Assembly: GCA_029204225.1 (NCBI GenBank)
Contig: CM055110.1
Span: 36,640,035 to 36,704,034 of the forward strand
DNA: 64,000 nt
From: Diphasiastrum complanatum
Lineage: Eukaryota > Streptophyta > Lycopodiopsida > Lycopodiales > Lycopodiaceae
Direction of reading: 5' to 3'
Below, one piece after another: positions 31,754 to 43,181 of this stretch; within the stretch, counting starts at the first letter, position 1, and every line of letters begins with the position of its first letter. The notes under the pieces are model-generated. The model saw nothing but the letters and a program-made list of their open reading frames with translations. It did not search any database and was not told the DNA's origin. Made by a program: the position numbers and the translations under genes.

Positions 31754-32252
31754 CTATGCTTAGCATGGGTACTAAATTAATATTGCATTACTAAATATTC
31801 AAATTTTAGCTAGTGTTCATCTTCTTAAACTTGGGTGATCTATGCTCAGCATAGGTGGCTGCACGAGTCCTTTCCTCTAACCTGTGCTGAGCATAGCTTG
31901 TGTTTGAGTCCTAAGTAACAACCTATGCTCAGCATAGGAAGCCGACGAGATGTTTCTATTCTTACCACGTTTTGACCTATGTTGAGCATAGGTTGCATCT
32001 CTGGTCCTCTTCTAATCTATGCTCAACATAGGTCGTCACTTGCGTGCTCTAGTCCCACCTATGCTCAACATAGGATGTCTTCGCATGCTACTTGCTAACC
32101 TATACTTAGCATAGGTTAGAAGAGGACTAGAGATGTAACCTATGCTCAACATAGGTCAATAGGTGATAAGAATAGAAACATCATGCCGATATCCTATGCT
32201 GAGCATAGGTTGTTACTCATCAGGACCTGAATACAACCCATGCTCAACATAG
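31754..32252. repeat. Array of 11 copies of a 15-bp palindrome (family U)
   Basis: Consensus CTATGCT-S-AGCATAG with one central G or C. Copies start at 31754, 31840, 31882, 31923, 31977, 32017, 32059, 32100, 32140, 32194 and 32238, mostly 40-54 bp apart. Spacers differ within an arm but mirror each other across the centre. The array lies inside what reads as the first intron of the plus-strand U gene. It is not a CRISPR: the repeats are self-complementary and the DNA is eukaryotic. A dimeric-protein binding site or transposase subterminal repeat would fit, by inference. Confidence 0.85.
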
Positions 32253-32266
32253 GTTGTTACTCGTAT
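31862..32266. repeat. Large imperfect inverted repeat in the palindrome array
   Basis: The left arm (about 31862-32035) and right arm (about 32099-32266) are reverse complements with scattered mismatches, not only at the palindromes but also in the spacers (for example GATGTTTCTATTCTTA on the left is mirrored as TAAGAATAGAAACATC on the right). The central spacer is about 63 bp. A transcript across it could form a long hairpin. Confidence 0.8.
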
Positions 32267-32482
32267 TTTTTCCGTTTTACAAGGCTTAGTCTGAGAAAGT
32301 GAAACTTTTGAGATGTTTTAGTAAGAAAATGTGTTGAATTTTTAGTTATGATTTTTAGAGATTTTTCACAAAAGCTGCTTGTCTATTTAAAGTTTTCGGT
32401 ATTTTCATTAAGGTAATGTTTGAAATTTCCCTAAAGAATCTTTTTCTCTGCAAATTCTCAATTGCCTGTAATAATCTTTTAA

Positions 32483-33196
32483 ATGTCGAGGATTTCTTTT
32501 AAAATTTCAGGTAAACCTCAAGATATTCCACTGAAAGATAAGAAAAAATTCATGTACTACTTCACCAGAGGAGTCAACAACACAAAGCTGTCTGAACTTT
32601 TTATTCATTTAGCTGAGAAGCCTGGCATGGGAGACTCACAGTTCAAAATTCAAGGAAGATCGCTTGCTGATCAACCAAATGAGAATGAGGAAGAAGGTTT
32701 TGTGAACATGCTTTTAAAGGAACCGGATATGTCTCATTCTATTTTCATTTTGAGCGAGACTATGATAAAGATTCGACTTTGCCAGGACAAGGCCATGCTA
32801 GTTACTTTGGTGTGTAATTATAAAACATATTCTTATTCATGTATGTTTACATTTGTTCCATGCTTAGCATAGTGGTTACTAAATATAAAATTCTATGAAC
32901 TTTTAAGTAAAAAAAAAATTTCTTTAAATTGAGTTGTCATGTGTTGTGAGCATAGCCTGTACAAATATGCCTTTACTCATTATATTTAAAACTTTTTTTT
33001 TGTTTATGTCCAGAGCATGAAACAATGCTTAAAAATGGTTCTAGCTGCTATTGTTGAGGGAAAAGATCCAGTCTACTCATTACGAAGTTCAAAAGGTATA
33101 TCTATTGGACCTCACAAGCCTGTTTCTACCACTACTCGGGTCACAAAGCCAGCCTCTGAAAACATTGAGGATTTCGTGGAACTCAAGGAAGCAGAA
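32483..33196 (+). pseudogene. U plus-strand gene, at least two coding exons
   Basis: Acceptor TTTAAAATTTCAG at 32510 precedes an exon reading GKPQDIPLKDKKKFMYYFTR, VNNTKLSELFIHLAEKPGM, QFKIQGRSLADQPNENEEEG and ending near AMLVTL (about 32,810). A second acceptor, TTTATGTCCAG (33013), precedes SMKQCLKMVLAAIVEGKDPV. A donor-like GACG/GTAAGA at 31722 would close a leader exon, placing the palindrome array in intron 1. I do not recognise the protein. It is mostly helical and charged, without a catalytic signature. It is cut by copia relic H at about 33197. Confidence 0.4.
32858..32872. repeat. Single U palindrome in the second intron
   Basis: CCATGCTTAGCATAG, one mismatch from the palindrome, within the intron between the two U coding exons. 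Confidence 0.6.
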
Positions 33197-33775
33197 ATCA
33201 GTTGTGCTTTCTTCAACAGAAACATAGTACATGGTAGCATGCCAAGCTTCAAAAGAAGCTGTATGGATCAGGTTATTACTTCACGACTTACATCACACTC
33301 AGTTCAATGCTACCACCATTCTGTGTGACAACTTGAGCTGTATTTCACTGTCATTGAATCCCAAATTTTATGGCAAATCCAAGCACATAGAAATCCAGTA
33401 TCATTTCATTTGGGAGAAAGTTTTCTTAGGGCAAGTGATCCTTCAATACTGCTCTACAACAGAAATGGTCGCAGACATCTTCACCAAAGCGCTTCCAAGA
33501 TCAAGCACCAAAAGTTTTTCAACATGCTAAACCTAATGAAGATACCAAGGCACCAACCGTGACCTTAAGGGGGACTGTTGAAAATTAAGCTAACAATTGC
33601 CTCCTTGGAATCATAACTTAGACAGCCAATCTATTTGAAGGACGTCTACAACAGACTTTCGGCTGATCTCCAGCCAAGGGTAACCAATCCCATCATAATT
33701 TCAAGTTCAGATGTTAAGTTTAATAACTTGAAGTCATTGAAGACTTGGCCATCTTCAAGGGCTTCCGCAAACCAT
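33197..33775 (+). mobile_element. Copia 3' end H: RNase H, polypurine tract and LTR start
   Basis: Plus-strand RNase H text: KSVVLSSTE, a TAG, MVACQASKEAVWIRLLLHDL, TTILCDNLSCISLSLNPKF, SKHIEIQYHFI, STTEMVADIFTKALP. The polypurine tract TTAAGGGGGAC (33565-33575) is followed by an LTR starting TGTTGAAAATTAAGC at 33576. The LTR is recognisable for 200 bp because it matches the start of the element I LTR (minus strand, 47168 downward), then it is truncated. The 5' part of H is absent. Confidence 0.85.
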
Positions 33776-33967
33776 ACGATATGACGTTCTATTAAAAATC
33801 CATGAGAGAATGTCATGGTCTTCTTTCATCACCTACAAGAGAATACAAAAATGTGATTAGCCTCATAATATTAACACAGAGAAGATTTATCAAATGAAAT
33901 CCATATTAAAATGATTATCCCTGTTCCTGCACGATAATAAACAAGTGGCTCCCACCACTTAAAATAC
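33776..33967. other. No feature recognised
   Basis: Short AT-rich stretch between H and R, without resemblance to either. Confidence 0.5.
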
Positions 33968-34696
<729 letters not shown>

Positions 34697-34697
34697 G

Positions 34698-34715
34698 TGG
34701 CGTTGTTGTCGGGGA
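34698..34715 (+). other. Primer-binding site of R
   Basis: TGGCGTTGTTGTCGGGGA, one base from the LTR end, resembles the TGGCGCCGTTGCCGGGGA site of plant Ty3/gypsy elements with a few changes, mostly C to T. Confidence 0.65.
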
Positions 34716-34740
34716 GCGCCACACACTTGTTTCGTGGCAT

Positions 34741-34819
<79 letters not shown>
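34741..34819. repeat. (CT)n microsatellite in R interior
   Basis: 79 bp of CT just after the PBS. Confidence 0.97.
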
Positions 34820-34824
<5 letters not shown>

Positions 34825-35689
34825 TCTTTTTTATCAAAAAATCGATTTTTAGGGGTAGAATAGTGTGAGAAGTGTTAGTTTTTGCCATTTTTTTTTGTGG
34901 TTTTTTGTTTGTTTGCAGTGTAGGGAGATATTGTGGGGTGGGAGGATTAGTTCCAAGCACCGAATTCCTTCCAATAATCCAAAAAAACCCCATAAAAATT
35001 CAAAAAAAACACTCAAAAAAAATTTGGAGGGAAAAAGAGAGGCAAAATCTCATAGATTTTGATTTCTCAACAACCAACAAGAACTAATCTTCGCATAACT
35101 GGCAGCAGCTCCAGGGAAAAACATAGAAAAACCCATAGAAGCCTGCAAAGTTACTTCCCAATATATTTTGAAAAAACAGAGAAAAAGCCATAATAATTCA
35201 AAAATCCCTTGTAAAAATCAAAAAAAAATTCAAAACTCAAAACTAGCCTTTGCAAAGCTCTCTGAAGTTCCATCTCACTGAGACAAGGACACAGAGAAGT
35301 CTGCGAGAGTTAGATTCCAAAAAAAGTGCCCGTGTGGAGGTTTCCAAGAGCAAAAAGTGGCCTAGAACCTTCTCAAACAGCAAATTTTTGAGTTTCCCTA
35401 GGCAGTAACTCTTGCAGCTTGGTAAGTAAGTGGATCTGACAAGAACATACCAGCCTATGAAAATTGGTTCCTAGAAAATTTCAAAATCTGACAAAAAAAA
35501 CCCCAAAAAAAGACACTTTTTTCAGATTTTTGAGTTTCCTTGGGAAGTAACTCTCGCAGCTTGGTGAGCAGGTGAATCTGAGTTAGATACAAGTGCATAC
35601 CAGTCGGTCTACATAGGCCAAATGCCTCCTGACTATTTGTGAATTTCTCATCGGGCAATCTCGGCATGGATGATTAACTCCACATTGTG
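34820..35689 (+). other. Non-coding interior of R
   Basis: Homopurine/A-rich text with AAAAACCC-like runs. No frame longer than about 70 codons and none recognised. GGGAAGTAACTCTCGCAGCTTGG and GGCAGTAACTCTTGCAGCTTGG-like text occurs twice (about 35398 and 35540), a small internal duplication. Confidence 0.5.
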
Positions 35690-36086
35690 AACATTGTAAG
35701 TAGGGTAATAAGTGTGAGGGCACTGGCATCCTACGCATGTAAGCCCAACCCAATAAGCACAAGTAGCAAGATGTAATTCCTAGGAATAAGAGACTACGGA
35801 GTTAAAACTCTAAAATGACATTAGAGGTCCTAAGTCAAGTTGCAAATAAAAAAGCTAAAAGGGAACTTAAAACTCACATGAATCATGTGAGTGCCCTTGT
35901 GCTTTCTTAGCACCAATAGATTTAAGTTGTGTTTATTTTAAAGTCTTGGATTAGAATCCTTGCCCCAATGAAGTGGTCAATGAGAGTGAAGGAGACTCAC
36001 CTCTAAAATCTATAAGAGGGAGCCATTACCTTTGTATTGTATCATCTTCCATCTTCTTCTCAATAAAACTCTGTTTCACTTCTTCT

Positions 36087-36175
<89 letters not shown>

Positions 36176-36380
36176 CCTCTCTCTCCCCCTACGTTGGGAT
36201 GGAATAGCTTTGGGTAGGTGCTCGAGCCCCCAAACTCTTTCTCAACCTAGGCGTTCTCTCTCTCCCTCTCTCCACTTTCTTTCTCCTCTCTCTCCTCTCT
36301 CTCTCTCTTCTTGCTATGCATATGAAGGTGAGGTTGTCGCTCCCAGCGATGGACCCCTATGCTACATCGACGACACAACA
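35690..36380 (+). repeat. 3' LTR of R
   Basis: Begins within CATTGTAAGTAGGG (5' end trimmed) and ends GACGACACAACA. It contains a (CT)n tract at 36092-36166 and repeats the coding-free text of the 5' LTR. Confidence 0.7.
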
Positions 36381-36403
36381 AGGAATGACATTGAATCCCA
36401 ACA

Positions 36404-36415
36404 TAGTATTTGAGC
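36404..36415 (+). other. Decayed primer-binding site of J
   Basis: TAGTATTTGAGC directly after the LTR remnant, three changes from TGGTATCAGAGC. Confidence 0.6.
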
Positions 36416-36548
36416 AACTATCTGATCTCTGCACGTTTTAGAGCTGACATTATCAGAGCGATCATTATGATATAGTGTAGATAGTAGCTATAATTGTTTT
36501 TAGTCACATTAATCTACTATCTGCATAACACTCAACCTGAAAGTCCAA

Positions 36549-37393
36549 ATGGATTCACAACCACAATCTACTCTAATGGTAGACAAACTCGATGGTTCGA
36601 ATTACCACCTATGGAACTTCATGATGAGAGTGGTACTGATGGCCAAGGAACTCTAGGAGATAGTTGCTGGAACCGAACTATTTTCCATTATCGATGAGCA
36701 AGCCATTTCCGAATGGAAGCTCAAGGATGGCAAGGCTTCCGCCTTGATCATTCTTAACATCTCCGACACACAGATTGGTCATATCAGAAAACCCCAATCC
36801 TCGAAAGAAGCTTGGGATATATTGAGCACATTATGCAAAATGAGAGATGTCACTTCAAAGCTGCATCTGAGAAGAAAATTCTTCTCATTCAGACTGTCAG
36901 AAGGTGATTTTGTTCAAAATCACATAAATGAATTCAAGACTCTATTAGAGCATATGGTGGCAATAGGTTCAGTAGTCGAAGACACTGATGTTGTTATGAC
37001 CTTACTGTCCAGTTTGCCATCCTCCTATGAAAACTAGGTGGTGATGATAACCACACACTCAAATATAACATTGTCAAGAGTCTTAATCATGCTGATGCAG
37101 GAGGAACCAAGAAGGAATGGAGCATCCTTATCCTTCATCAACAACTCACAAGCGTTATTCTCAAAAAGAAACACCAAAAAACAACAGAAGAAGAAAGTTG
37201 TCCGACAAACCGACAACAATCAGAAGAAGACACAAAAGACCCAGAATCAGCCACCTATTCAGAACAAGAAAAATCTCTTCTACAGACACTGCAAGAGGAC
37301 AAACCATGAAATCCAAGACTGTCAAATCTTAAAGTTTAATAATGACAAGAATAAGCAGCCAGACCAGCAAGCCCATGCAACAAACATGAAATA
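36549..37393 (+). pseudogene. gag of J
   Basis: ATG at 36549: MDSQPQSTLMVDKLDGSNYH, then FMMRVVLMAKEL-stop, DGKASALIILNISDTQIGHI, SSKEAWDILSTLCKMRD, LHLRRKFFSFRLSEGDFVQ, LLSSLPSSYEN-stop. After a frameshift comes a Lys/Gln-rich tract and a zinc-knuckle remnant (CKRTNHEIQDC; the first Cys of the box reads Tyr). This is a UBN2-type copia gag. It is from a family distinct from B/F. Confidence 0.85.
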
Positions 37394-37429
37394 GAAGAAC
37401 CAAGAAGATGACGATGAGCAGAAAGTCTT

Positions 37430-38760
37430 CATGGTGAATTTTCAGAATGGAGTGTCAAAACTTGTACCAAATGTATTGTATGTCTTGAACCTGACAACAA
37501 ATTTGTTGTCAGTAGTCAATTGAGTCATAGATCTAGGACATAGGGTAGAGTTTCAAATAGACTATTGTCAAATTCTTGATAATGGCAGAAGAGTTCTTGC
37601 ACTTAGAAAGAGACAAGGATATCTCTATAGGCTTAGTCATTGTAATATTGTGACTGATCATGCTTTAAGCAGTTCATCATCTGTTAATAAAAAATTGATT
37701 TGGCATGATAGACTTGTCACCTTAATCATACATCAATAAGATACATGTCTAGACATTCTTCAGTTCATGATTTAAACTATCGAATTGTCGGCACTCCTAT
37801 CTACCAAAGCTGTATTATAGAAAAGTAGGCAAGAAGGCCATTTAAGTCAAATTAAGAACACATCTCAAAAGATTTATTAGACATTGTACATACTGATATA
37901 TATGGCCCAATGCAAACAACATCACTGCTTGATGCTGAATTCTTTATTGCGTTCATAGATGACTATTTCAAAAGGACTGCTATATATTTTCTGAAGCACA
38001 AATCTGAAGCCTTCCAGTTCTTCAAGAAATATAAAGAAAATGCTGAGGTGAAGACAGACAAAAGAATCAAAGCTCTTAGGAGTGACAATGGTGGTGAATA
38101 CATATCAAATGAATTCAAGGATTATTGCTCAGCCAATGGCATTGAGCAATAGTTTGTTGCTTCCTATTCTCCACAGTCGAATGGGCTGGCCGAAAGGAAC
38201 AACGAGACCTTAGTCGAATCTGCCAAATGCATGATCACACATGCTTCTTTGCCTAAATCATTTTGCAACATGTTGTTTCAACAGCAGCCTATCTGCAGGT
38301 TCGATGTGTAACTAAAGATTTACCTGACAGCAAAACTCCTTATGAAGTTTTGACAAGATTCAAACCTTAAATGAAACATTTGAGAGTATTCAGATGCACG
38401 ACATATGCTCATGTCCTAAAGGACAACAAAAAGAAACTTGATGAGCATTCTCTTTAAACTATTTTTGTTGGCTATGGTACTTCTGACAAAATGTATAGAC
38501 TATATAATATAGACACCTGTAAAGTTTTTACTAACAGGGATGTGACTTTTATAGAAGATCAATTTATTGATCTAAAAGGAAAGGACAACATTCATTCTAC
38601 AATTTATGCCCCGACAAGTGACTCTTCTCGGAAGGCAATTTCCATTTTTTCCTATAATCACCAAATACAATCGGATCTAGAAGAAGAAAAAGAAGCTGCA
38701 ACTCAGGAACAGCCAACTCAACCAACACAAGGTCGAATTTTGTAGCCCAAAACTCCATCC
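37430..38760 (+). pseudogene. Integrase region of J
   Basis: A protease remnant is lacking: text jumps from the gag end to NVLYVLNLTTNLLSVVN (after the protease). GAG-pre-integrase is poor (KLIWHDRLVT). Integrase core: VHTDIYGPMQT, AFIDDYFKRTAIYF, LRSDNGGEYISNEF, then a TAG (CAG fits), YSPQSNGLAERNNETLVES. The D-D-E residues survive. Later text (YRLYNIDTCKVFTNRDVTF) is the conserved block after integrase. Confidence 0.85.
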
Positions 38761-38919
38761 AGGAGATCAACAAGAGGCCAAACTCAGCATGTCCGATATA
38801 CTGATGAGTTCGCTCACTATTCCATTCAAGAGCCAACCACAGTTGAGGAAGCTTTACCACAGGCCGATTCAGATCTCTAGAAAGAAGCAATAGACAAAAA
38901 GAGTACAATTCACTGTTGA

Positions 38920-39766
38920 GCAACAACACATGGACTATCACCAACCTCCAACAAACAAAAAGATTATCGACTACAAATGGATCTTCAAGATCAAATATAA
39001 TGCAGATGGCAGTATCAATAGAAGGAGAGCTCGACTCGTGGCAAGGAATTTTCTCAAATTCCCAATATCGACTAATTCAAGATCTTTAGCCCAGTCATTA
39101 AGCATAGGTCATGTATTCGGCTGCTACTTTCTTATGTTACTGCAGCAAACCTTAAGGTACACCAGGTGGATGTACAAATGGCATTCCTCAATGGAGTTAT
39201 CGAGGAGGACATCTATATGATCCAGCCAGAAGGCTATATCCTCAATGGTCGAGAAGACCAAGTATGCAAACTCTACAAAGCTTTGCACAGTCTGAAAACA
39301 ATCATCCAGGGAATGGTTTTATTGAATCAACACATTCTTGATTGATCATGGATTCCAACCTAGATCTGCAGATTGTAATGTATGTTTTAAAGTAGTTAAT
39401 CAATTCATTGTCATCATCACCCTTTACATGGACGATACGTTGTTATTCGGCAACAAATTACTTTGACAAAGGACACAAAGAGGATGCTATCCCAAGAATT
39501 TGAGATGACAGATCTAGGAGAAGCGCATTATTGTCTCGGAATTCAAATCCATAGAGACAGAAACAAACGACTTTTCTACATCACCCAGCAAAGATACTTT
39601 TATAATTTGCTGACGAAATTCAATTTCATGAATTGCAAGCCTGTACATAATCTCGTGAATCCAGGTCTTAAGCTATAAAAGGAACAATGCCCTCAGACAG
39701 ATGTAGAGAAGACCAAAATGAAGGGATATCCATATCAATCTATTATGGGATCCCTGATGTCTGCAA
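38920..39766 (+). pseudogene. Reverse transcriptase of J, first part
   Basis: KIIDYKWIFKIKYNADGSIN, RRRARLVARNF, a damaged palm, then the catalytic box LYMDDTLLFGN (YMDD), DLGEAHYCLGIQIHRDRN, and MKGYPYQSIMGSLMSAM, where element I interrupts it. Its continuation is at 47169. The last five bases TGCAA (39762-39766) are duplicated after I. Confidence 0.88.
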
Positions 39767-40875
39767 TGATGGGACAAGGGAGATAGAAGAACGCAAACGG
39801 AGAAGACAACATGAATATTGCAGAACAGCTCTGTTGTTACAATTAGCTGCTAAATGCAAAATAGTCTAACAAATAGCTTAGAATGTAATCACAACTTTAA
39901 GTATTCTAATTGCCCAACAAAATCTTAAAAACTAATTCATACTCTCAAAAACCAAGAGTACAGTCAACCGAAGAGATTAGAAATGGTTTGTGTGTGGTAT
40001 TACTGAAAATCTGATTCAATGTGAAGTATGGTTCTGAAATAAATGGAAGAGCAATATGATATCGCGAGTCCCTCAGACATCAAAGACAACGATTGTCTGA
40101 TCCAAAACTGAGACAATGATAAGGTGCATTCAATCACAACAAGCATTCATTCTTCATTAGACATAGATAGAAAGCAAGCTGCTGCTATATTACACTAAAG
40201 CACAAATAATGGCAGTTACAACAAAATGACAGTGTAATTGGGAGTCTCAAATAATGTCTTATGGATGGAGCGTCTCTTGTATTCTCTGTGCTAGGATGAT
40301 CTATTTATAGATTGCATCCATGTATTAACTACAATAAATGATTGTCACCTAATTAGGTAAGTCGTTGTACTTGGAAGTATATGGCTTCTGTGACAACTTT
40401 ACATAGTATATACTATCAACCCATAGGGAATGTTGACGTGGACAAGGGCGTCGCAAATTCTCTCACTTCGCTTTATAAGGGAAGTGTCTTTCTCTCACTT
40501 CACTAATTTCGAAAAGTGGCTGGGAACGTTCCTCGTTCAAAGCAGATGACCTTCAACTTTTTTCTCTCTTCGGAATTTTGCGAAAAAAAAAAAGTGAAGG
40601 TGCTCTTAAAAAAACGCAGGTGTCCTTAAAAAGACGAAGGTGTCTTTAAAACAGTTTAACTCTTGAAAATAGATGACTTTCGAAAATTTTGTCTCTCTTT
40701 GCGAACATTTAGCGAACAAGGTCGAAGGTGTTAAAAAATATTTGAACTTTTGAACTGTCACGAACATTTCACAAAAAAGTCGAGGGTGTTTAAAAATAGT
40801 TGAACTTTTGAACTATCACGAAACTGTTGCGAACATTTTGTAAAAAAGTCAAGGGTGTTTAAAATAGTTGAACTT
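39767..40875 (-). repeat. 3' LTR of I, truncated
   Basis: Matches 45688-46860 including the internal repeats (AGTCGAGGGTGTTTAAAAATA). It stops after ATAGTTGAACTT where unrelated sequence begins. Confidence 0.85.
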
Positions 40876-41896
40876 CGTTGGAGAGAGGGAGAGTAGCGAG
40901 AGTTGAGAAAGGTGTCGTATAAAAAAAAATTAGCTCAGAGGGGTAAGACGAACACGAACGAGACACGAAACACAAACGAGAAACGAACTCGAACAAAAAT
41001 TGTTCGTGCGCAGCGGAACAAGCTATGCAACTCTCTCCAAAAGCATGACTACGCGTATCAGAACGAACAGAACATTAGTGATGGAAATCACGGTCGTTCT
41101 TGATTATGTAGCCAAACATTAATGAATGAAGTGTCAGAAGAATAATCTGTCGCGAATAGCTAGACAAATTATGTGTCGCAAATAATTCGCGAAGAGCTAG
41201 ACAGTGCTCAATAGATAATTAGTCACAAAACATTTGTGAAAGACAAGAATAAATGTTAGTCATCTATTACCAAAGGAGCAACTAGAAAGATCAGACAGAA
41301 TGAATAATAAGCATAGCAATATTAAGACAAATCTGAACAAAGAACAAAGAACAAAGAACTATATCAGATTAAGTATATCAAGTATACATGTCACTAATGC
41401 GGTAGAGCACAAGACAGTAGCGGACGAAACCGCGTGCCCTACGAAGCTTATTGAAACTGTAAAAAAGGAATGAGACCTTATTGCTGACAAATTAAAGAAT
41501 CAATGCATAGAGCATCTAGTTTTGTCTATCTCTGATAAGCTTCTCTTCTTCGTTCTCTCTCGTTTACTAACTTCTTGATCGTTTGATCTTCGTTAATGAA
41601 TACGCAAATGGTATTCAATATATACATAATGTTACAGGTGTGCAGATGAAGAAAGTATAGGGTGGATGTGTTGTCTGTAGGAGATCGTGGGTGGCTACAG
41701 TCATCGTCCAGTTTGTTAGCACAGCTGCATGCATGAAGAGGGTGTGACGTCAGCCTTTTCTTTTCGTCTCTTCATCGCCTCCTGTGAGAATTTACATGTG
41801 AGTATGCAGACTACGCAACAATGTGAATAAATATGCAACATGAATGGAGGAAGATTAAAAATGGGATTTAGATGACTAGAGGAAATAAATCCAGCA
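40876..41896 (-). repeat. Probable LTR-like tail of K; no gene
   Basis: On the minus strand, text after the K polypurine tract opens TGCTGGATTTATTTCC at 41896, as a 3' LTR would. Its end is not clear (a TGTC at about 41388 is one candidate). The rest has CGAAC-rich runs (about 40945-41010) and no recognised gene. No partner LTR is seen in the window. Confidence 0.4.
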
Positions 41897-43181
41897 CCCT
41901 CTCTTAATCTAGATCCGTGAATGCCTTGATTTTCAGACTAAGTAATGCACAAAATTTGTTGTGTGCATTAACATTGAGTGCTTTCATGAATATGTCTGCA
42001 ACCATGTCCTACGTTCTGCAGTATGTTAAGCTTACTTCCTTGTTGAGAACCTTGCCCCTGATGTAGTGATATATGATTTCAATGTGCTTACTCCTAGAGT
42101 GAAATCCAGGGTTGGCCGATAAGGCAATAGCACTCTGATTATCACAAAATAAAATTGTAGGACTATACTGATTCAGATTAACATTTGACAGTAAATTTTT
42201 CAACCAAAACGCTTCCTTGATAGATTGAGAAGCAGCAATGTATTCTGCTTCTGTAGAAGAAAGTGTGACAGAAGTTTGATTACGACTGTTCCATGAGATA
42301 GGACCACTGTGAAGATCCAAATGTGGATTTACGATTGTCTACATCTCCTCCCCAGCTTGCATCAGAATAACCACTGAGCTAATGAAAATTGTCGTTGCTG
42401 ACATCTCCATAGCAGATGCACTGGTCCATGGTAGCTCGAATATATCTCATGACTCGTATAAGAGCCTTCCAATGGGTAATGCCAGGATTAGCCATGTATT
42501 GGCTGAGTGAGCTTACAGCAAAAGAGATATCAGGTCTTTTGCAGACCATTGCGTTCATGAGAGGTCCCAATATCGATCGATAAGAGTATTCTCTCACTTG
42601 CTCCACTTCTTGCTTCGTTTGGGGACATTGGTCTTTTGATAGATGCAGGCCTGGATCCATTGGTGAGTGAGCTAATTTACAATTCATCAAATTGTATCTG
42701 TTAAGAACATTGTGAAGATATCGTTGTTGAGTGATGTAAATCAGTCAATATGCTCTGTCTTTGTGGATTTGAATTCTCAGACAAAAGTGAGCTTCGCCCA
42801 AATTAGTCATGTCGAACTCTAAAAACAACATCTGTTTTGAATCATTGACCATATTAGTATTGTTGCTGAAGAGCAACATATCATCCACGTACAAGATGAT
42901 GATAATGAATATTGTTGTACTGACTTGGAATAGACGTTGCAATCAGCAATGCTTGGTTTGAATAAAGTGAGTTGTACTCACTTTGGCATAGCTTCTTGCC
43001 ACTTCACAGCATCTTTGGAGTTAATTGCTTCAGCTAGGCTCTCTGTTTCTTCTGATAAAGTCCAAAATGATTGAGGTGCATACCTCTCAGGAACTGTCCG
43101 AGTCCGTGAGGATCTGCGGACGTTTGGTTGGGATGCGATGATGCTTCTGTCAAAAATGGTGGACTCTTGCAACTTTGTCAC
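41897..43181 (-). pseudogene. Copia relic K: RT and RNase H
   Basis: Minus-strand text from EETESLAEAINSKDAVKWQE (RT start) jumps over the fingers and palm to a catalytic LYVDDMLLFSN-like box, then NLGEAHFCLRIQIHKDR, YRSILGPLMNAMVCKRPDIS, and RNase H (SWNSRNQTSVTLSSTEAEYI, FCDNQSAIALSANPGF, SKHIEIIYHYI, then DMVADIFMKAL in another frame). It ends in a polypurine tract (TTAAGAGAGGG). It is close to J in sequence but on the opposite strand. Confidence 0.85.

Larger units (their letters stand above)
15207..33196. mobile_element. Unclassified repeat family U, copy 1, split by D
   Basis: The U copy consists of 15207-18128 and 31500-33196, separated by element D. From left to right: a border string, broken minus-strand coding pieces (15423-17759), a spacer with degenerate palindromes, an array of 15-bp palindromes in an intron, and a plus-strand two-exon gene. 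The second copy at 50464-52735 has the same order in shortened form. Two dispersed copies and collinearity argue for a mobile or once-mobile element. I cannot see unequivocal terminal inverted repeats or target duplications, so the class is open. Confidence 0.5.

Noticed and set aside
31754-32252. Regularly spaced repeats as a CRISPR array
   Set aside because: Repeats are self-complementary, spacing is uneven, spacers mirror each other, and the context is a plant nuclear genome.
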